Shown: positions 16,557 through 25,716, counted from the stretch's first letter. The stretch: 64,000 nucleotides of DNA from Acidimicrobiia bacterium (GCA_030584185.1 CP129495.1:1915469-1979468), one strand, 5' to 3'. Program-made: numbers and translations. The notes: a model not told the origin generated them from the letters alone.

Positions 16557-16853
16557 GGTGCCCGGAGTCATCCGGGTGGGTAGGTGAGGCCGCCGGTGGC
16601 GGCCCATCTTTGACATTGAGGTGGGCGCCCCGCGTGCCGATGAGGTACGCAGGCGACCTCCGGGGTTGCCCGGGTCACGTACGGCTGGCTAGCACTCGAG
16701 AGAGAGCGAAGCGGATCGATCCGTCGCCGGACTAGGGAAGGCGACGAGATTCAGGAAGGGAAGCGGTAAGTGACATGTGGCAGACCGTGGGAGTTAAGCC
16801 GAAGGCTTGCCGGTTCGAATGAGCTGGCGGGTCGGTTGATCAACTGACACCCG
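16557..16853 (+). ncRNA. Candidate structured RNA / leader upstream of the HD-domain genes
   Basis: This gene-free stretch holds a chain of complementary pairs. They are CCCGG/CCGGG (16561-16576), GGCCGCC/GGCGGCC with a three-base loop (16588-16604), and GTACG/CGTAC enclosing CCGGG-GTTG-CCCGG (16645-16682). Next come the self-complementary 12-mer CGGATCGATCCG (16712-16723), GTCGCC/GGCGAC (16723-16745) and CGGT/ACCG (16764-16787). The last are AAGCC-GAA-GGCTT (16796-16808), GCCGG/CTGGC (16809-16828) and CGGGT/ACCCG around GGTTGATCAACT (16828-16853). I could not match it to tmRNA, SRP RNA, RNase P RNA or any riboswitch class I know. It ends 22 bases before the HD gene, so a cis-acting leader is the simplest reading. 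Transcription itself is not shown. Confidence 0.4.
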
Positions 16854-16875
16854 GGCAACCCCCTACCCAACCAAC

Positions 16876-18177
16876 ATGAGACCCAACGAACGCAAGGGCG
16901 CAGTCCTGGCAGCATGCCTGGCAGCAACAGGCATCGCCGTGCTCGTCGTGCTCTTCATCATCCAATCGGAACCCGATCCGATGTGGCTGTGGGCGACTCT
17001 GGCGGCAGCCTTCGTGGTGCTGGACTTCGCATCGGTGGAGGTGAACGACCGGCTCTTCGTGTCGGGTTCCATCATGGCGGCATTCACCGCTGCAGTGATC
17101 TTCGGGCCGGAGTCGGCGGTGCTCGCCGTGTCCTTGATGGCCGCCGTCGCCGTCCTCCACCCCGACGACCTGAGGGAGCGCAACTGGAGGCGCCCTGCGG
17201 CCAACTTCGGTCAGCTGGTGATCTCGGCGGCGGTGGGCACCGCCGTCTTCCTCCCCTTCCTCCCCGAAGGCCCCGTGGAGGCGTCGCACCTTCCGCTCCT
17301 CGCCGCCGGGGCCGCCCTGTCTGCGGCCGTCTACGACTGGGTCAACTTCCGACTGGTGCGCTTCATCGTGCGAATCCTCTACCCCGACCGAACCCTGCGG
17401 CCGTGGTCGAAGATGCTCACCAACCACCTGGCGCTCGCCGTGCTCGGCGGCTTCGGCGGGATCCTGGGCGCCGCCTATGTGATGGTGGGCCCGGTCATCC
17501 TCCCGCTGATGTTCATCGTGTTCCTGGTCGGCCAGATGGGTTTCCACACCTACTCGCAGCTCAGGGTGGCTCACGAGGATGCGGTGCGCGGCCTGGTCAA
17601 GGCGCTCGAGGCGATCGACCCCTACACCAAGGGGCACACCGAACGGGTCGCCCACTTCGTTCAGATCGCCGGCGGCCGCCTCGGGCTGGCCCCTGAGCGG
17701 CTGGAGCGAATGCGATGGGCGGCACTCATCCACGACGTGGGCAAGGTGGCGGTCCCATCCGGGCTGCTGCACCATCAGGGGCCCCTCACCCCGGAAGACC
17801 ACCGGGTGATGACCGAGCGGATGCAGCCGGTGGAGCGCGTCCTCGCCACGGTCGACTTCCTCGCCCCCATGGTGGAGATCGCCGCCGCCCAGCATCTGGT
17901 CCATGATCCGTCGCGGGTGCCGCTCTCGCAGGAGCAGCGGCTGCTGGTGATCGCCGACGAGTTCGACGCCATGACCAGCACCCGCTCCTACCGGGCGGCC
18001 ATCACCCAGCGGGAGGCGTTCGCCCGGCTGCGGGAGCGCGCCCTCGACCTCGGCCAGGTCGAGGTGGAGGCGCTCATCGGGGCCATCATCGAGCGTGGCG
18101 AGGCGTATGGCTCCCCGGAGCGGGAGTCCTCCGAGGCGGTGGAGCGCCTGGTCCGGGAGCGTTCGATCCGTGCCTGA
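16876..18177 (+). CDS. Membrane protein with HD-GYP-like phosphohydrolase domain (GYP motif lost)
   Basis: 433 residues. About six hydrophobic segments fill residues 8-225, then a cytoplasmic HD domain follows: AVRGLVKALEAIDPYTKGHTERV (His254), AALIHDVGKVAVP (His286-Asp287) and IADEFDAMTSTRSYR, all typical of HD-GYP proteins that hydrolyse cyclic di-GMP. The HHExxDGxGYP signature between them is missing, replaced by AAAQHLVHDPSRVPL, so c-di-GMP hydrolysis is doubtful. The upstream hairpin-rich region probably forms its leader. No Shine-Dalgarno sequence precedes ATG 16876. The next gene, a related protein, overlaps its end by eight bases. Confidence 0.75.
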   Translation: MRPNERKGAVLAACLAATGIAVLVVLFIIQSEPDPMWLWATLAAAFVVLDFASVEVNDRLFVSGSIMAAFTAAVIFGPESAVLAVSLMAAVAVLHPDDLRERNWRRPAANFGQLVISAAVGTAVFLPFLPEGPVEASHLPLLAAGAALSAAVYDWVNFRLVRFIVRILYPDRTLRPWSKMLTNHLALAVLGGFGGILGAAYVMVGPVILPLMFIVFLVGQMGFHTYSQLRVAHEDAVRGLVKALEAIDPYTKGHTERVAHFVQIAGGRLGLAPERLERMRWAALIHDVGKVAVPSGLLHHQGPLTPEDHRVMTERMQPVERVLATVDFLAPMVEIAAAQHLVHDPSRVPLSQEQRLLVIADEFDAMTSTRSYRAAITQREAFARLRERALDLGQVEVEALIGAIIERGEAYGSPERESSEAVERLVRERSIRA

Positions 18178-19354
18178 CCGTCGTCGCCTCGCTGTCGCCC
18201 TGGTCGCTGCTGCTGTCGGCACCGGAGCCCTGGCCGCCCGGTGGCCGGGCCCGATCGGGCTGCTCGTCGTCGGCCTCTACGCCTTGGCCCAGGTGCCGCT
18301 CATGCCGACACCCTCAGGTATGGGGGTCTCCTTCACCCCGGCGGTGGCAGGCGGTCTCGCCCTGGCCAGCGGTGGTTCCCCGATCCTGGTGCTGGCCGCC
18401 GGGGCGGTGGCACTCCCCATGGGTGTCGCCGCAACCCACTTGGTCCCGTGGGGAGCCACCGCGCGGTCCCGCATTCCCTCGGAGGCTGCAGGGGTGGCAT
18501 CGTTTGGCGCCGTCTTCTGCGCCGCCGTTCTCCTGTTCCCCGAACGCCAGGTCGACCATCCGCTGGTGCTCGCCGCTTTCGCGGCGTCGGCGACGATCGG
18601 CTTGATGGTCACCACGCTCCTTCGCGCCGGCGCCGGAGGACGGCTCACACCTCGCCGGCTGCTGATGGTGCGCGCCTTCGCCGACTGGCCTGCGTACACG
18701 GTGCTGTATGCGGCCGCCGCCATGTTCGCCATCACCGTCCCCGAGATGGGGGCTTGGTCGCTCCTCCTCGCCGGCCTCCCGACGGCATTCGGGTACCTGG
18801 CCATGATGCGCCTGCAACGTACCCGCCACACCTACCGGCAGACCATCCACGCCCTGGGCCGGATCCCCGAAGCAGGCGGGCTGGTCGCAGATGGGCATTC
18901 CGAGCGAACGGCGGCATTGGCCACCGCGGTGGCGGCACAGCTCGGTCTGGGCGGCCGGGCCCTGGACCGGGTCGAGTTCGCCGCCCTGCTGCACGGGATA
19001 GGCCGGCTGGTGCTCGCCAACCCGGCGGTGACCGCCGGCGAGTACAGCCTCGCCGACGTCAGCGGCTGGAGCGCGGCGATCATCGGGGAGTCCGAGTATC
19101 TGGCGGAGGTCGCCGAGATCGTCGCCGTGATGAACAGCCCCTACCGACAACCCGGCCAGGAGCGCGACCGCTCCCTCCCGGTCGAGGCGCAGGTGGTCCG
19201 TACCGCCTCCGCGTTCTGTGACGGGAGCTCCGAGGGTGCAGGCCCACTGGAGGCCATGGAGACCCTGCACCGCGGTGCCGCCTACGACTTCGATCCCGAG
19301 GTGGTCGCCGCCCTGCGCCGGGTGCTGGAGCGCGAGGGCGCCATCGCCGGCTGA
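18170..19354 (+). CDS. Membrane protein with degenerate HD domain, paralogue of the upstream gene
   Basis: 394 residues with the same plan as its neighbour: hydrophobic segments to ~residue 215, then an HD-like region with HALGRIPEAGGLVADGHSERTAALATAVAAQLGL. The catalytic pair reads LLHGIGRLVL where HDVGK is expected, so the Asp metal ligand is lost and the domain is probably a sensor or a partner rather than an enzyme. Start GTG 18170 lies inside the end of the first gene, eight bases before its stop, which points to coupled translation. The two likely act as one complex; this is inference from order and similarity. Confidence 0.65.
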   Translation: MPDRRRLAVALVAAAVGTGALAARWPGPIGLLVVGLYALAQVPLMPTPSGMGVSFTPAVAGGLALASGGSPILVLAAGAVALPMGVAATHLVPWGATARSRIPSEAAGVASFGAVFCAAVLLFPERQVDHPLVLAAFAASATIGLMVTTLLRAGAGGRLTPRRLLMVRAFADWPAYTVLYAAAAMFAITVPEMGAWSLLLAGLPTAFGYLAMMRLQRTRHTYRQTIHALGRIPEAGGLVADGHSERTAALATAVAAQLGLGGRALDRVEFAALLHGIGRLVLANPAVTAGEYSLADVSGWSAAIIGESEYLAEVAEIVAVMNSPYRQPGQERDRSLPVEAQVVRTASAFCDGSSEGAGPLEAMETLHRGAAYDFDPEVVAALRRVLEREGAIAG

Positions 19355-19361
19355 CCCGGAT

Positions 19362-19367
19362 TAGCCT
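19362..19367 (+). promoter_or_regulatory. Putative -10 element of the enoyl-CoA hydratase gene
   Basis: TAGCCT 23 bases before ATG 19391. The short predicted leader contains GAGGA seven bases before the start. Confidence 0.4.
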
Positions 19368-19390
19368 CGGGCGCCCGCCTCCGAGGACTG

Positions 19391-20158
19391 ATGCTTCGCT
19401 ACCAGGTCACACCGCCACGGGCCACGGTCACCATCGACGATCCGGAGAGGCGCAACCCCCTCTCCAACGCGGCGATGGACGAGATGGCCGAACTGATCGT
19501 GCGCGCCGCTGCCGACCCGGAGGTGAGGGTGATCGTGATCACCGGCGCCGGCGACCAGGCGTTCTCCGCAGGGGGCGACCTCGGTGGAGGCTTCGTCGAT
19601 CGGCCGGTCGCCGGGCACGGTGAGAGGGCCGCCCTCGCCCGGCTGCTGATGGCGATGCGGGACTGCGGCAAGCCGACGCTGGCCAGGGTCAACGGACACG
19701 CCCTTGCCGGCGGGTTCGGTATCGCCGCCGCCTGCGACGTGGTGATAGCCGTGGACGATGCCTCCTTCGGGGCTCCCGAGATCAAGGTTGGCCTGTGGCC
19801 GATGATGATCACCGCCGTGCTGCAGCGAGTGATGCCCCAGAAGGCGGCCTTGGAGCTGATGATGACCGGGCGTCGCATCGACGCCGAGGAGGCGCGGCGT
19901 CTCGGTGTGGTGTCGCGTGTCGTGGCCCGGCACGAGCTGGACACCGTGGTCGACCTGGTCGTCGCCGAACTGGCCTCGATGAGCCCGCTGGTGCTGCGCC
20001 TCGGTCGCGACGCCTTCTACGCCGTCGAGGACATGGCGTTCGAGGAGTCCTTGCAGCGCCTTCACGCCGGGCTGACGGCGGTGGCCGCCACCGAAGACGC
20101 CGCCGAGGGTGTCGCCGCCTTCGTGGAGAAGCGCAAGCCGCGTTGGCGGGGAAGGTGA
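19391..20158 (+). CDS. Enoyl-CoA hydratase/isomerase (crotonase) family protein
   Basis: 255 residues, the standard crotonase length. The oxyanion-hole segments are AFSAGGDLGGG and GHALAGGFGIAAACDVVIA, and the PEIKVGLWP loop follows. The catalytic Glu of true hydratases is not obvious in the segment after PEIKVGLWP, where the sequence reads MMITAVLQRVM, so the activity could be isomerase, hydratase or another crotonase reaction. The GTGA overlap with the NUDIX gene links the two. No acyl-CoA dehydrogenase or thiolase is nearby, so the pathway cannot be named. Confidence 0.85.
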   Translation: MLRYQVTPPRATVTIDDPERRNPLSNAAMDEMAELIVRAAADPEVRVIVITGAGDQAFSAGGDLGGGFVDRPVAGHGERAALARLLMAMRDCGKPTLARVNGHALAGGFGIAAACDVVIAVDDASFGAPEIKVGLWPMMITAVLQRVMPQKAALELMMTGRRIDAEEARRLGVVSRVVARHELDTVVDLVVAELASMSPLVLRLGRDAFYAVEDMAFEESLQRLHAGLTAVAATEDAAEGVAAFVEKRKPRWRGR

Positions 20159-20640
20159 CATCCACGGAGCCGAAGCGTTTCCGACCGTCGGCGAAGGCGG
20201 TGGTCGTCGTCGACGGTCGGCTCCTGGTGACCCGAAACCGAACACCGGGTGACGCTCGGCCCGACTGGCACATCGTGCCCGGCGGCGGGCAGCGCCCCGG
20301 AGAGACCCTTCACGAAGCCCTGGTGCGCGAGGTGGCCGAGGAGACCGGCTTCGAGGTGGTACCCGGCCGGCTGCTCTGGGTGCGCGAGCTGATTGCCGCC
20401 CGTCGGACCGAGTTCCCCTTCGATCCCGAGGATCACGCCATCGAGGTGATGTTCGCCGCCACCCCGACCGGCGTGGTCTCCGAGCCCAGCGAGGTGGATT
20501 CCTACCAGCAGGAAGTGGTGTGGGTCACCGGGCCCGAGCTGGAGCGCATTCGCTTCTATCCGGCCTCACTGGTGCCGGCCATCCGCCGTTACATGACCGG
20601 AGGCGACCCGGGCCCGGTCTACCTGGGTGACGTCGACTGA
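20155..20640 (+). CDS. NUDIX hydrolase
   Basis: 161 residues. The NUDIX box is complete: Gly44-x5-Glu50-x7-Arg58-Glu59-Val-Ala-Glu62-Glu63-Thr-Gly65. Such enzymes cleave nucleoside diphosphates linked to another group. The VVDGRLLVTRNR strand and the DWHIVPGGG stretch before the box are typical. GTG 20155 overlaps the stop of the crotonase gene (GTGA); residues upstream in the open frame are antisense or out-of-frame shadows. Substrate unknown. It converges with the TlpA gene, four bases between stops. Confidence 0.9.
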   Translation: MTSTEPKRFRPSAKAVVVVDGRLLVTRNRTPGDARPDWHIVPGGGQRPGETLHEALVREVAEETGFEVVPGRLLWVRELIAARRTEFPFDPEDHAIEVMFAATPTGVVSEPSEVDSYQQEVVWVTGPELERIRFYPASLVPAIRRYMTGGDPGPVYLGDVD

Positions 20641-20644
20641 GGCC

Positions 20645-21265
20645 TCACGGTCCGAACGCCGTCTCCAGCAGCGAATCGAGTTGAGCCTCGTCGAGCCTGC
20701 CGAACACGGTCTTCACGATCAGGCCGTCCGTCGAGATGAAGTAGGTGGCTGGCAGGCCAGGTGATGGGTAGCGGCGTGCCACCCGCTCCGCCTCGTCGAT
20801 CGCCAGCGGGTAGGAGACGGCGATCTCGGCGGCGAACCCGGCGGCCGCCGTCGGGTCGTCCTCGACGGCCACCCCCAGGAAGAGAACCTCGGGGTGGGCG
20901 GTGGCGGCGGCGTCGAGCGCCGGCATCTCCGCCCGGCACGGGGTGCACCACGAGGCCCAGAGGTTGAGCACCACCGGCCGGCCGTCCTCCTCGAGATGGG
21001 TCGACAGTCGAAACGGGGTGCCGTCGATCAGGTCCACTTCGAAGTCGGGGGCGGTGTCGCCGGCCACGGTCGGGATCGGGCCCAGCGAGGGGAGGGAGGT
21101 GTCGGCGGCGTCGCCCTCGGTGCCTCCCAGAAGGGCGGCGCCGCCGGCGACCAGACCCACGAAGATGAGGGTGAGCAGGCCAAGAGGCCAGCGCCTGCCG
21201 GCTCGGGTCGGGGCGGGATCGGCAGCCGGTTCGGGCGTCGGCTCGGCAGCGGTGTCGAGATCCAT
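20645..21265 (-). CDS. TlpA-like membrane-anchored thiol-disulfide oxidoreductase
   Basis: 206 residues. A membrane helix at ~26-46 anchors a thioredoxin domain with the redox motif Trp106-Cys107-Thr-Pro-Cys110 in NLWASWCTPCRAEMPAL and the cis-Pro segment GLPATYFI. It would work outside the membrane as a reductant in disulfide exchange or cytochrome maturation, as in the ResA/TlpA group. No cytochrome biogenesis gene is in the window. ATG 21265 is chosen because TACGCT ends seven bases upstream; a longer frame overlaps the divergent molybdoenzyme gene. Confidence 0.88.
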   Translation of the reverse strand: MDLDTAAEPTPEPAADPAPTRAGRRWPLGLLTLIFVGLVAGGAALLGGTEGDAADTSLPSLGPIPTVAGDTAPDFEVDLIDGTPFRLSTHLEEDGRPVVLNLWASWCTPCRAEMPALDAAATAHPEVLFLGVAVEDDPTAAAGFAAEIAVSYPLAIDEAERVARRYPSPGLPATYFISTDGLIVKTVFGRLDEAQLDSLLETAFGP

Positions 21266-21272
21266 CGCTGCG

Positions 21273-21278
21273 AGCGTA
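21273..21278 (-). promoter_or_regulatory. -10 element of the tlpA-like gene (leaderless)
   Basis: TACGCT, minus strand, seven bases from ATG 21265. Together with TACCAT on the other strand it fits two back-to-back leaderless promoters in a 51-base gap. Confidence 0.5.
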
Positions 21279-21304
21279 CCGGGGCCACGTCGGTACCCCA
21301 TGGG

Positions 21305-21310
21305 TACCAT
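21305..21310 (+). promoter_or_regulatory. -10 element of the molybdoenzyme gene (leaderless)
   Basis: TACCAT, six bases before ATG 21317, with no Shine-Dalgarno sequence between. Confidence 0.55.
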
Positions 21311-21316
21311 CGGTCG

Positions 21317-21931
21317 ATGCCGTCGTTCTTCGAGCGCAACCGAGCCGGTCTCTCCGAGGGGGGGATCGATCCGGCCCGCCTCCCTCCCGGCCAGTACCAC
21401 ACAGATCGTTTCCCGGTGCTCCACGCCGGGGAGGTGCCCACCGTGGATCCGGCAGAGTGGGAGTTCACGGTGGGCGGTCTGGTGGGGAAGCCGGGACGAT
21501 GGGACCTGGAGGGATTTCGATCACTGCGGCGGCGGTCGATCGTGGCCGACATCCACTGCGTCACCAAGTGGTCGCGGTTCGACACCGAATGGGAGGGGGT
21601 ACCGACCACGGAGGTGCTCTCGCTGGTGTCGCCGCTTCCCACCGCCACCCATGTCCTGGTCCGGGCCGAGCACGGCTTCACCGGGAACCTCCCTCTCGAG
21701 GACTTCGCCCGGGAGGACAACCTCTTCGCCTGGCGGCACGGTGGCGAGGATCTGACCCCGGATCACGGCTGGCCGCTGCGGCTGGTAGTTCCACACCTGT
21801 ATTTCTGGAAGTCGGTGAAGTGGGTGCGGGGATTCGACCTTCTGGACCACGACCGGCCCGGCTTCTGGGAGCGCAACGGCTACCACATGTACGGCGACCC
21901 GTTCAGGGAGCAGCGCTTCTGGGGGGATTGA
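21317..21931 (+). CDS. Molybdopterin-dependent oxidoreductase, sulfite-oxidase fold, catalytic domain only
   Basis: 204 residues that match the SUOX/MsrP-type molybdopterin domain: WEFTVGGLVGKP, the cofactor Cys81 in VADIHCVTKWSRFDTEWEGV, FTGNLPLEDF and the C-terminal FWKSVKWVRGFDLLDHDRPGFWERNGYH. There is no Tat signal peptide, haem domain or C-terminal dimerisation domain, so it is a short stand-alone cytoplasmic form common in actinobacteria. Substrate is unknown; sulfite or a sulfoxide are candidates. The 3' end overlaps the convergent menC-like gene by 29 bases. Confidence 0.87.
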   Translation: MPSFFERNRAGLSEGGIDPARLPPGQYHTDRFPVLHAGEVPTVDPAEWEFTVGGLVGKPGRWDLEGFRSLRRRSIVADIHCVTKWSRFDTEWEGVPTTEVLSLVSPLPTATHVLVRAEHGFTGNLPLEDFAREDNLFAWRHGGEDLTPDHGWPLRLVVPHLYFWKSVKWVRGFDLLDHDRPGFWERNGYHMYGDPFREQRFWGD

Positions 21932-22979
21932 GGGCGGCTCTCTCGAGGGACACCTCGGCCTTGCGGATGCAGGTCCGATCGAGGAGTTCGGTGTCGGGAT
22001 CTATCCCGATGCCGGGGGCCTCCTCGGGCGCCACCGCACCGTCGACAGCGTCCGGGTAGGGCGCCAGGTCGGCGGCGAGGTAACCGTTGGGGGGTCCGAC
22101 GGCGGCGTCGTCCACCCCGGGCAGCGTCGCCAGCGCCAACAGGTGCCTCCTCCCGATGGCGGTGTCGAAGGTCCCCCCCACCTGCACGCCGACGCCGGCC
22201 GCCGAGCACAGGTCGAGTATCGCCCGCAAGGCGGCCAGCCCCGCCCGGTTCGGTTTCACCGCCACCCGCCCGGCGGCGCCGGCGGCGAGTGCTCGGCGCA
22301 CCGCAGCCTCGTCGGGGACGCTCTCGTCGAGGGCCACCACCGCCTGCAGGCGCCGCCTCAGGGCTGCATGAGAGTCGAGATCTTCGGCGGGGAACGGTTG
22401 CTCGATGAAGGAGACACCCATGGCGTCGAGGGCGGTGAGACGGTCGTCGCCCGGATCCCGGTAGGACCCGTTGGCGTCCACACCGATGTCGAGCCCGGGA
22501 ACTCCCTCGCGAAGCACGCCCACCGGCTCCAGCTCGCGGTCGGGGGCCACCTTCACCTTCACCGCCCGCACGCCTCGGTCGGCCAGCCGGTTCGCCTCGG
22601 CGGCGGCCTGCTCCCGGTCGAGGATCCCCAAGGGTGTGCGGGCAGGAACCGGGCGTCCCGACGCCCCAAGGTGGCGGTGCAGCGGAACCCCGGCAGAACG
22701 GGCGGCGGCGTCGGCCCTTGCCGCCTGCATGGCGGCGGCTGCGATCGGGACCGGGGGGAGGCCATCGATCCAGATCTCGGGGCGGCAAAGGGTGGCGTAT
22801 GCGGCCTCGGCGGTGCCTGCCCTGCCCGACGGGAACGCCGGGGCCTCACCCCAGCCGACTGAGCCTTCCGCGTCGAGGGCGACGATCACCGAGCGGCGGC
22901 CCGTGTAGGTGCCCGTAGCCGTGACGAGCGGGCTCAGGAACTGCACCTCGATCTCCCAGAGCCGCAGGCGCGGGGTCAT
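21903..22979 (-). CDS. menC: o-Succinylbenzoate synthase-like enolase superfamily protein
   Basis: 358 residues of the muconate-lactonising subgroup. The catalytic set is complete: Lys141 and Lys143 (AVKVKVAPD), metal ligands Asp168 (GVDANGSY), Glu193 (IEQPF) and Asp218 (LDES), and Lys242 (VAVKPNRAG). This pattern fits o-succinylbenzoate synthase of menaquinone synthesis or an N-acylamino-acid racemase; the two cannot be told apart by sequence alone. No other men gene is nearby, so the symbol is tentative. The start ATG 22979 has TACCCT seven bases upstream, just beyond the aconitase stop. Confidence 0.8.
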   Translation of the reverse strand: MTPRLRLWEIEVQFLSPLVTATGTYTGRRSVIVALDAEGSVGWGEAPAFPSGRAGTAEAAYATLCRPEIWIDGLPPVPIAAAAMQAARADAAARSAGVPLHRHLGASGRPVPARTPLGILDREQAAAEANRLADRGVRAVKVKVAPDRELEPVGVLREGVPGLDIGVDANGSYRDPGDDRLTALDAMGVSFIEQPFPAEDLDSHAALRRRLQAVVALDESVPDEAAVRRALAAGAAGRVAVKPNRAGLAALRAILDLCSAAGVGVQVGGTFDTAIGRRHLLALATLPGVDDAAVGPPNGYLAADLAPYPDAVDGAVAPEEAPGIGIDPDTELLDRTCIRKAEVSLERAALNPPRSAAP

Positions 22980-22986
22980 GTCGGGC

Positions 22987-22992
22987 AGGGTA
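22987..22992 (-). promoter_or_regulatory. -10 element of the menC-like gene (leaderless)
   Basis: TACCCT, minus strand, seven bases before ATG 22979 and immediately after the stop codon of aconitase, so the gene can be transcribed separately from acnA. Confidence 0.5.
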
Positions 22993-22996
22993 GGGG

Positions 22997-25684
22997 TCAG
23001 GCCTTCTCCTGGCGGGCGCCTTCGGCCATCTGCCGCAGCACCATGTGGAGGATGCCGCCGTGGCGCAGGTACTCCACCTCGATGGGCGTGTCCACCCTGG
23101 CCACGGCCGTGAACTCCACCGAAGAGCCATCGGAGCGGGCGGCGGTGATCCGGAGGAGCGACCTGGGCTCCAGGGAGTCGTCGAGGCCGATGGCGAAGGT
23201 CTCGGTTCCTTCCAGTCCCAGCGTGGCGGCGCTCTCCCCGTCCTGGAAGGTGAGCGGCAACACCCCCATCATCACCAGGTTGGAACGGTGGATCCGTTCG
23301 AAGGACTCGACGAGAACCGCCTTCACACCGAGGAGGAAGGTCCCCTTGGCGGCCCAGTCCCGTGATGATCCCATGCCGTAGTCCTTGCCTGCGATCACGA
23401 TCAACGGCGTTCCTGCCCGCCGGTAGGAGAGAGACGCCTCATGGACGCTCTTCACCTCCCCGTCGGTGAAGTCGGTGGTGAGCCCGCCCTCGGTGCCGGG
23501 AGCGAGACCGTTGCGGATACGCACGTTGGCGAAGGTGCCCCGGGTCATGACCCGGTCGTTTCCCCGCCGCGACCCGTACGAGTTGAACTCGGCCGGGTCG
23601 ACTCCGCGCTCCATCAGATACCTGCCGGCCGGGGAGTCCTCGGCGATCGAGCCGGCCGGGCTGATGTGGTCGGTGGTCACCGAGTCGCCGAGCATCAGCA
23701 GCGCCCGGGCACCTTCGATCGGCTGCAGCGAGGCCGGTTCGGTGGCCAGGTCGCGGAAGAAGGGTGGCTCCTGTATGTAGGTGCTGGCCTCGCTCCATTC
23801 GTAGATGTCGCCTGTCGGGGCGGCTATTGCCTGCCACTCGTCGGATCCCTCGAACACCGAGGCGTACTGCTCGCGGAAGCGGTCCTCGGTGACATGGGCC
23901 GCCACCAGGGAGGCGACCTCGTCCGGGTCCGGCCAGATGTCTCTCAGGAACACCGGGCTGCCCTCCGGGTCGTACCCGAGCGGCTCGGAGGTGAGGTCGA
24001 TGTCGATCGTCCCCGCCAGTGCGTACGCCACCACCAGCGGTGGAGAGGCCAGGAAGTTGGCCCGCACGTCGGGGGAGATCCGCCCTTCGAAGTTCCGGTT
24101 GCCGGAGAGAACGGCAGCCGCCACCAGGTCGTGCGAGACGATGGCGTCGTGGATCGGATCGGGAAGCGGGCCCGAGTTGCCGATACATGTCGTGCACCCA
24201 TAACCGACCAGGTGGAACCCGAGAGCCTCGAGGTCCTCGGTGAGCCCGGCGCGGTCCAGGTACTCGGTCACGACCTTGGAACCGGGGGCGAACGACGTCT
24301 TCACCCACGGCTTTCGGGTGAGACCCCTCCGGCGTGCCTTTCGAGCCACCAATCCGGCGCCCACAATCACGAACGGGTTGGAGGTGTTGGTGCACGAGGT
24401 GATGGCGGCGATCACCACGTCCCCGTTGCTCAGGTCGAAGCGGGCGTCGCCGTACTCGACACCGACCGCCGGCGCGACGCCCTTGCCGGCCCAGGCGCCC
24501 GCCATCTCGGTGGCCCAGGCCGCCTTCACCTGGTCGAGGTCGATGCGATCCTGTGGCCGGCGCGGTCCCGCCACAGAGGCGGTCACCGTGCCCATGTCCA
24601 GGGAGAGGGTCGACGAGTAGGCGATCGGGGCCGAGTCGTCGCGCCACATCCCCTGCATCCGGTAGTACTGCTCGACCGCCTCCACCAGCGCCTCGTCGCG
24701 CCCGGTGAGTCGCAGGTAGCGGGTCACCTGCTCATCTACCGGGAAGAACCCGACCGTCGCCCCGTACTCGGGAGCCATGTTGGCGATGGTGGCCCGGTTG
24801 GCCACCGGCATCCCCGCCAGCCCGGGGCCGAAGAACTCCACGAACTTGCCCACCACGCCGTGGGCGCGCAATATCTCGGTCACCCGCAGCACCAGGTCGG
24901 TCGCCGTCGAACCATGGGGAAGCGTTCCCTCGAGGCGGAACCCGACCACCTCGGGCACCAGCATGTAGATCGGCTGGCCCACCATCCCCGCCTCGGCTTC
25001 GATGCCGCCGACACCCCAGCCGAGCACACCGAGGCCGTTGATCATCGTCGTGTGCGAGTCGGTCCCCACCAGCGAGTCGGGGAACACCCGGCCCCCCTCG
25101 TCCCACAGCACCTTTGCCAGGTACTCCAGGTTGACCTGATGGACGATCCCGGTGGCAGGAGGCACCACTCGGAACCCGTCGAAGGCCTGCCGGCCCCACT
25201 TGAGGAACTCGTACCGCTCCCGGTTGCGCTCGAACTCACGCCTGCTGTTGAAGGCGAACGCCATCGGCGAGGCGAACATGTCCACCTGCACCGAGTGATC
25301 CACCACCAGGTCGGACTGCACCAGGGGGTTCACCAGTGCGGCGCTGGCCGGATCGCCGGTCATGCGGACGATCGCCGAGCGCATCGCCGCCAGGTCCACC
25401 ACCGCGGGGACCCCGGTGAAATCCTGCAGGACGACCCGCGCCGGACGGAACGCCACCTCCACCTCGCCCACCTTGCTTGCGTCGTATCCGGCGAGGGCGG
25501 CCACGTCCTCGTCCCGCACCACCAGGCCGTCGTGGGATCTCAATGCCGCCTCGAGCAGCACCTTGATCGAGTACGGCATGGCGGCCAGATCCCCGAGATG
25601 TGCCAGGGCATCCAGGCGAAACACCTCGCGCTGCCCCAGCGGCGTGTCGACGGTGTAACGGGCTCGAAACGGATCGGGTGTCAT
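22997..25684 (-). CDS. acnA: Aconitate hydratase A
   Basis: TCA-cycle isomerisation of citrate to isocitrate. 895 residues, the AcnA/IRP length. The cluster ligands are seen in [12 protein letters not shown] and [38 protein letters not shown] and the C-terminal swivel with [15 protein letters not shown] are characteristic. ATG 25684 has GAGGACC upstream, and TAGACT 26 bases before the start is a probable -10. The open frame upstream of the ATG is non-conserved. Such enzymes can bind RNA when the cluster is lost, but nothing here shows that. Confidence 0.96.
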   Translation of the reverse strand: MTPDPFRARYTVDTPLGQREVFRLDALAHLGDLAAMPYSIKVLLEAALRSHDGLVVRDEDVAALAGYDASKVGEVEVAFRPARVVLQDFTGVPAVVDLAAMRSAIVRMTGDPASAALVNPLVQSDLVVDHSVQVDMFASPMAFAFNSRREFERNRERYEFLKWGRQAFDGFRVVPPATGIVHQVNLEYLAKVLWDEGGRVFPDSLVGTDSHTTMINGLGVLGWGVGGIEAEAGMVGQPIYMLVPEVVGFRLEGTLPHGSTATDLVLRVTEILRAHGVVGKFVEFFGPGLAGMPVANRATIANMAPEYGATVGFFPVDEQVTRYLRLTGRDEALVEAVEQYYRMQGMWRDDSAPIAYSSTLSLDMGTVTASVAGPRRPQDRIDLDQVKAAWATEMAGAWAGKGVAPAVGVEYGDARFDLSNGDVVIAAITSCTNTSNPFVIVGAGLVARKARRRGLTRKPWVKTSFAPGSKVVTEYLDRAGLTEDLEALGFHLVGYGCTTCIGNSGPLPDPIHDAIVSHDLVAAAVLSGNRNFEGRISPDVRANFLASPPLVVAYALAGTIDIDLTSEPLGYDPEGSPVFLRDIWPDPDEVASLVAAHVTEDRFREQYASVFEGSDEWQAIAAPTGDIYEWSEASTYIQEPPFFRDLATEPASLQPIEGARALLMLGDSVTTDHISPAGSIAEDSPAGRYLMERGVDPAEFNSYGSRRGNDRVMTRGTFANVRIRNGLAPGTEGGLTTDFTDGEVKSVHEASLSYRRAGTPLIVIAGKDYGMGSSRDWAAKGTFLLGVKAVLVESFERIHRSNLVMMGVLPLTFQDGESAATLGLEGTETFAIGLDDSLEPRSLLRITAARSDGSSVEFTAVARVDTPIEVEYLRHGGILHMVLRQMAEGARQEKA

Positions 25685-25710
25685 CTCAGGTCCTCGGTCG
25701 GCACCTGCCG

Positions 25711-25716
25711 AGTCTA
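25711..25716 (-). promoter_or_regulatory. Putative -10 element of acnA
   Basis: TAGACT, minus strand; the predicted leader of about 20 bases contains the GAGGA site. The 93-base gap between acnA and lemA holds divergent promoters. Confidence 0.45.

Noticed and set aside
16640-16830. tmRNA, SRP RNA or RNase P RNA in the hairpin-rich region
   Set aside because: The TTCGAAT loop and GGAAGGGAAGC segment recall tRNA-like and SRP motifs, but there is no acceptor stem, no SRP symmetric loop partner, and no RNase P core sequence.
16440-16875. Cyclic di-GMP-I or -II riboswitch ahead of the HD genes
   Set aside because: The expected conserved segments (for example GGCAAACC and GACGCAAAGCC of class I) are absent on both strands.
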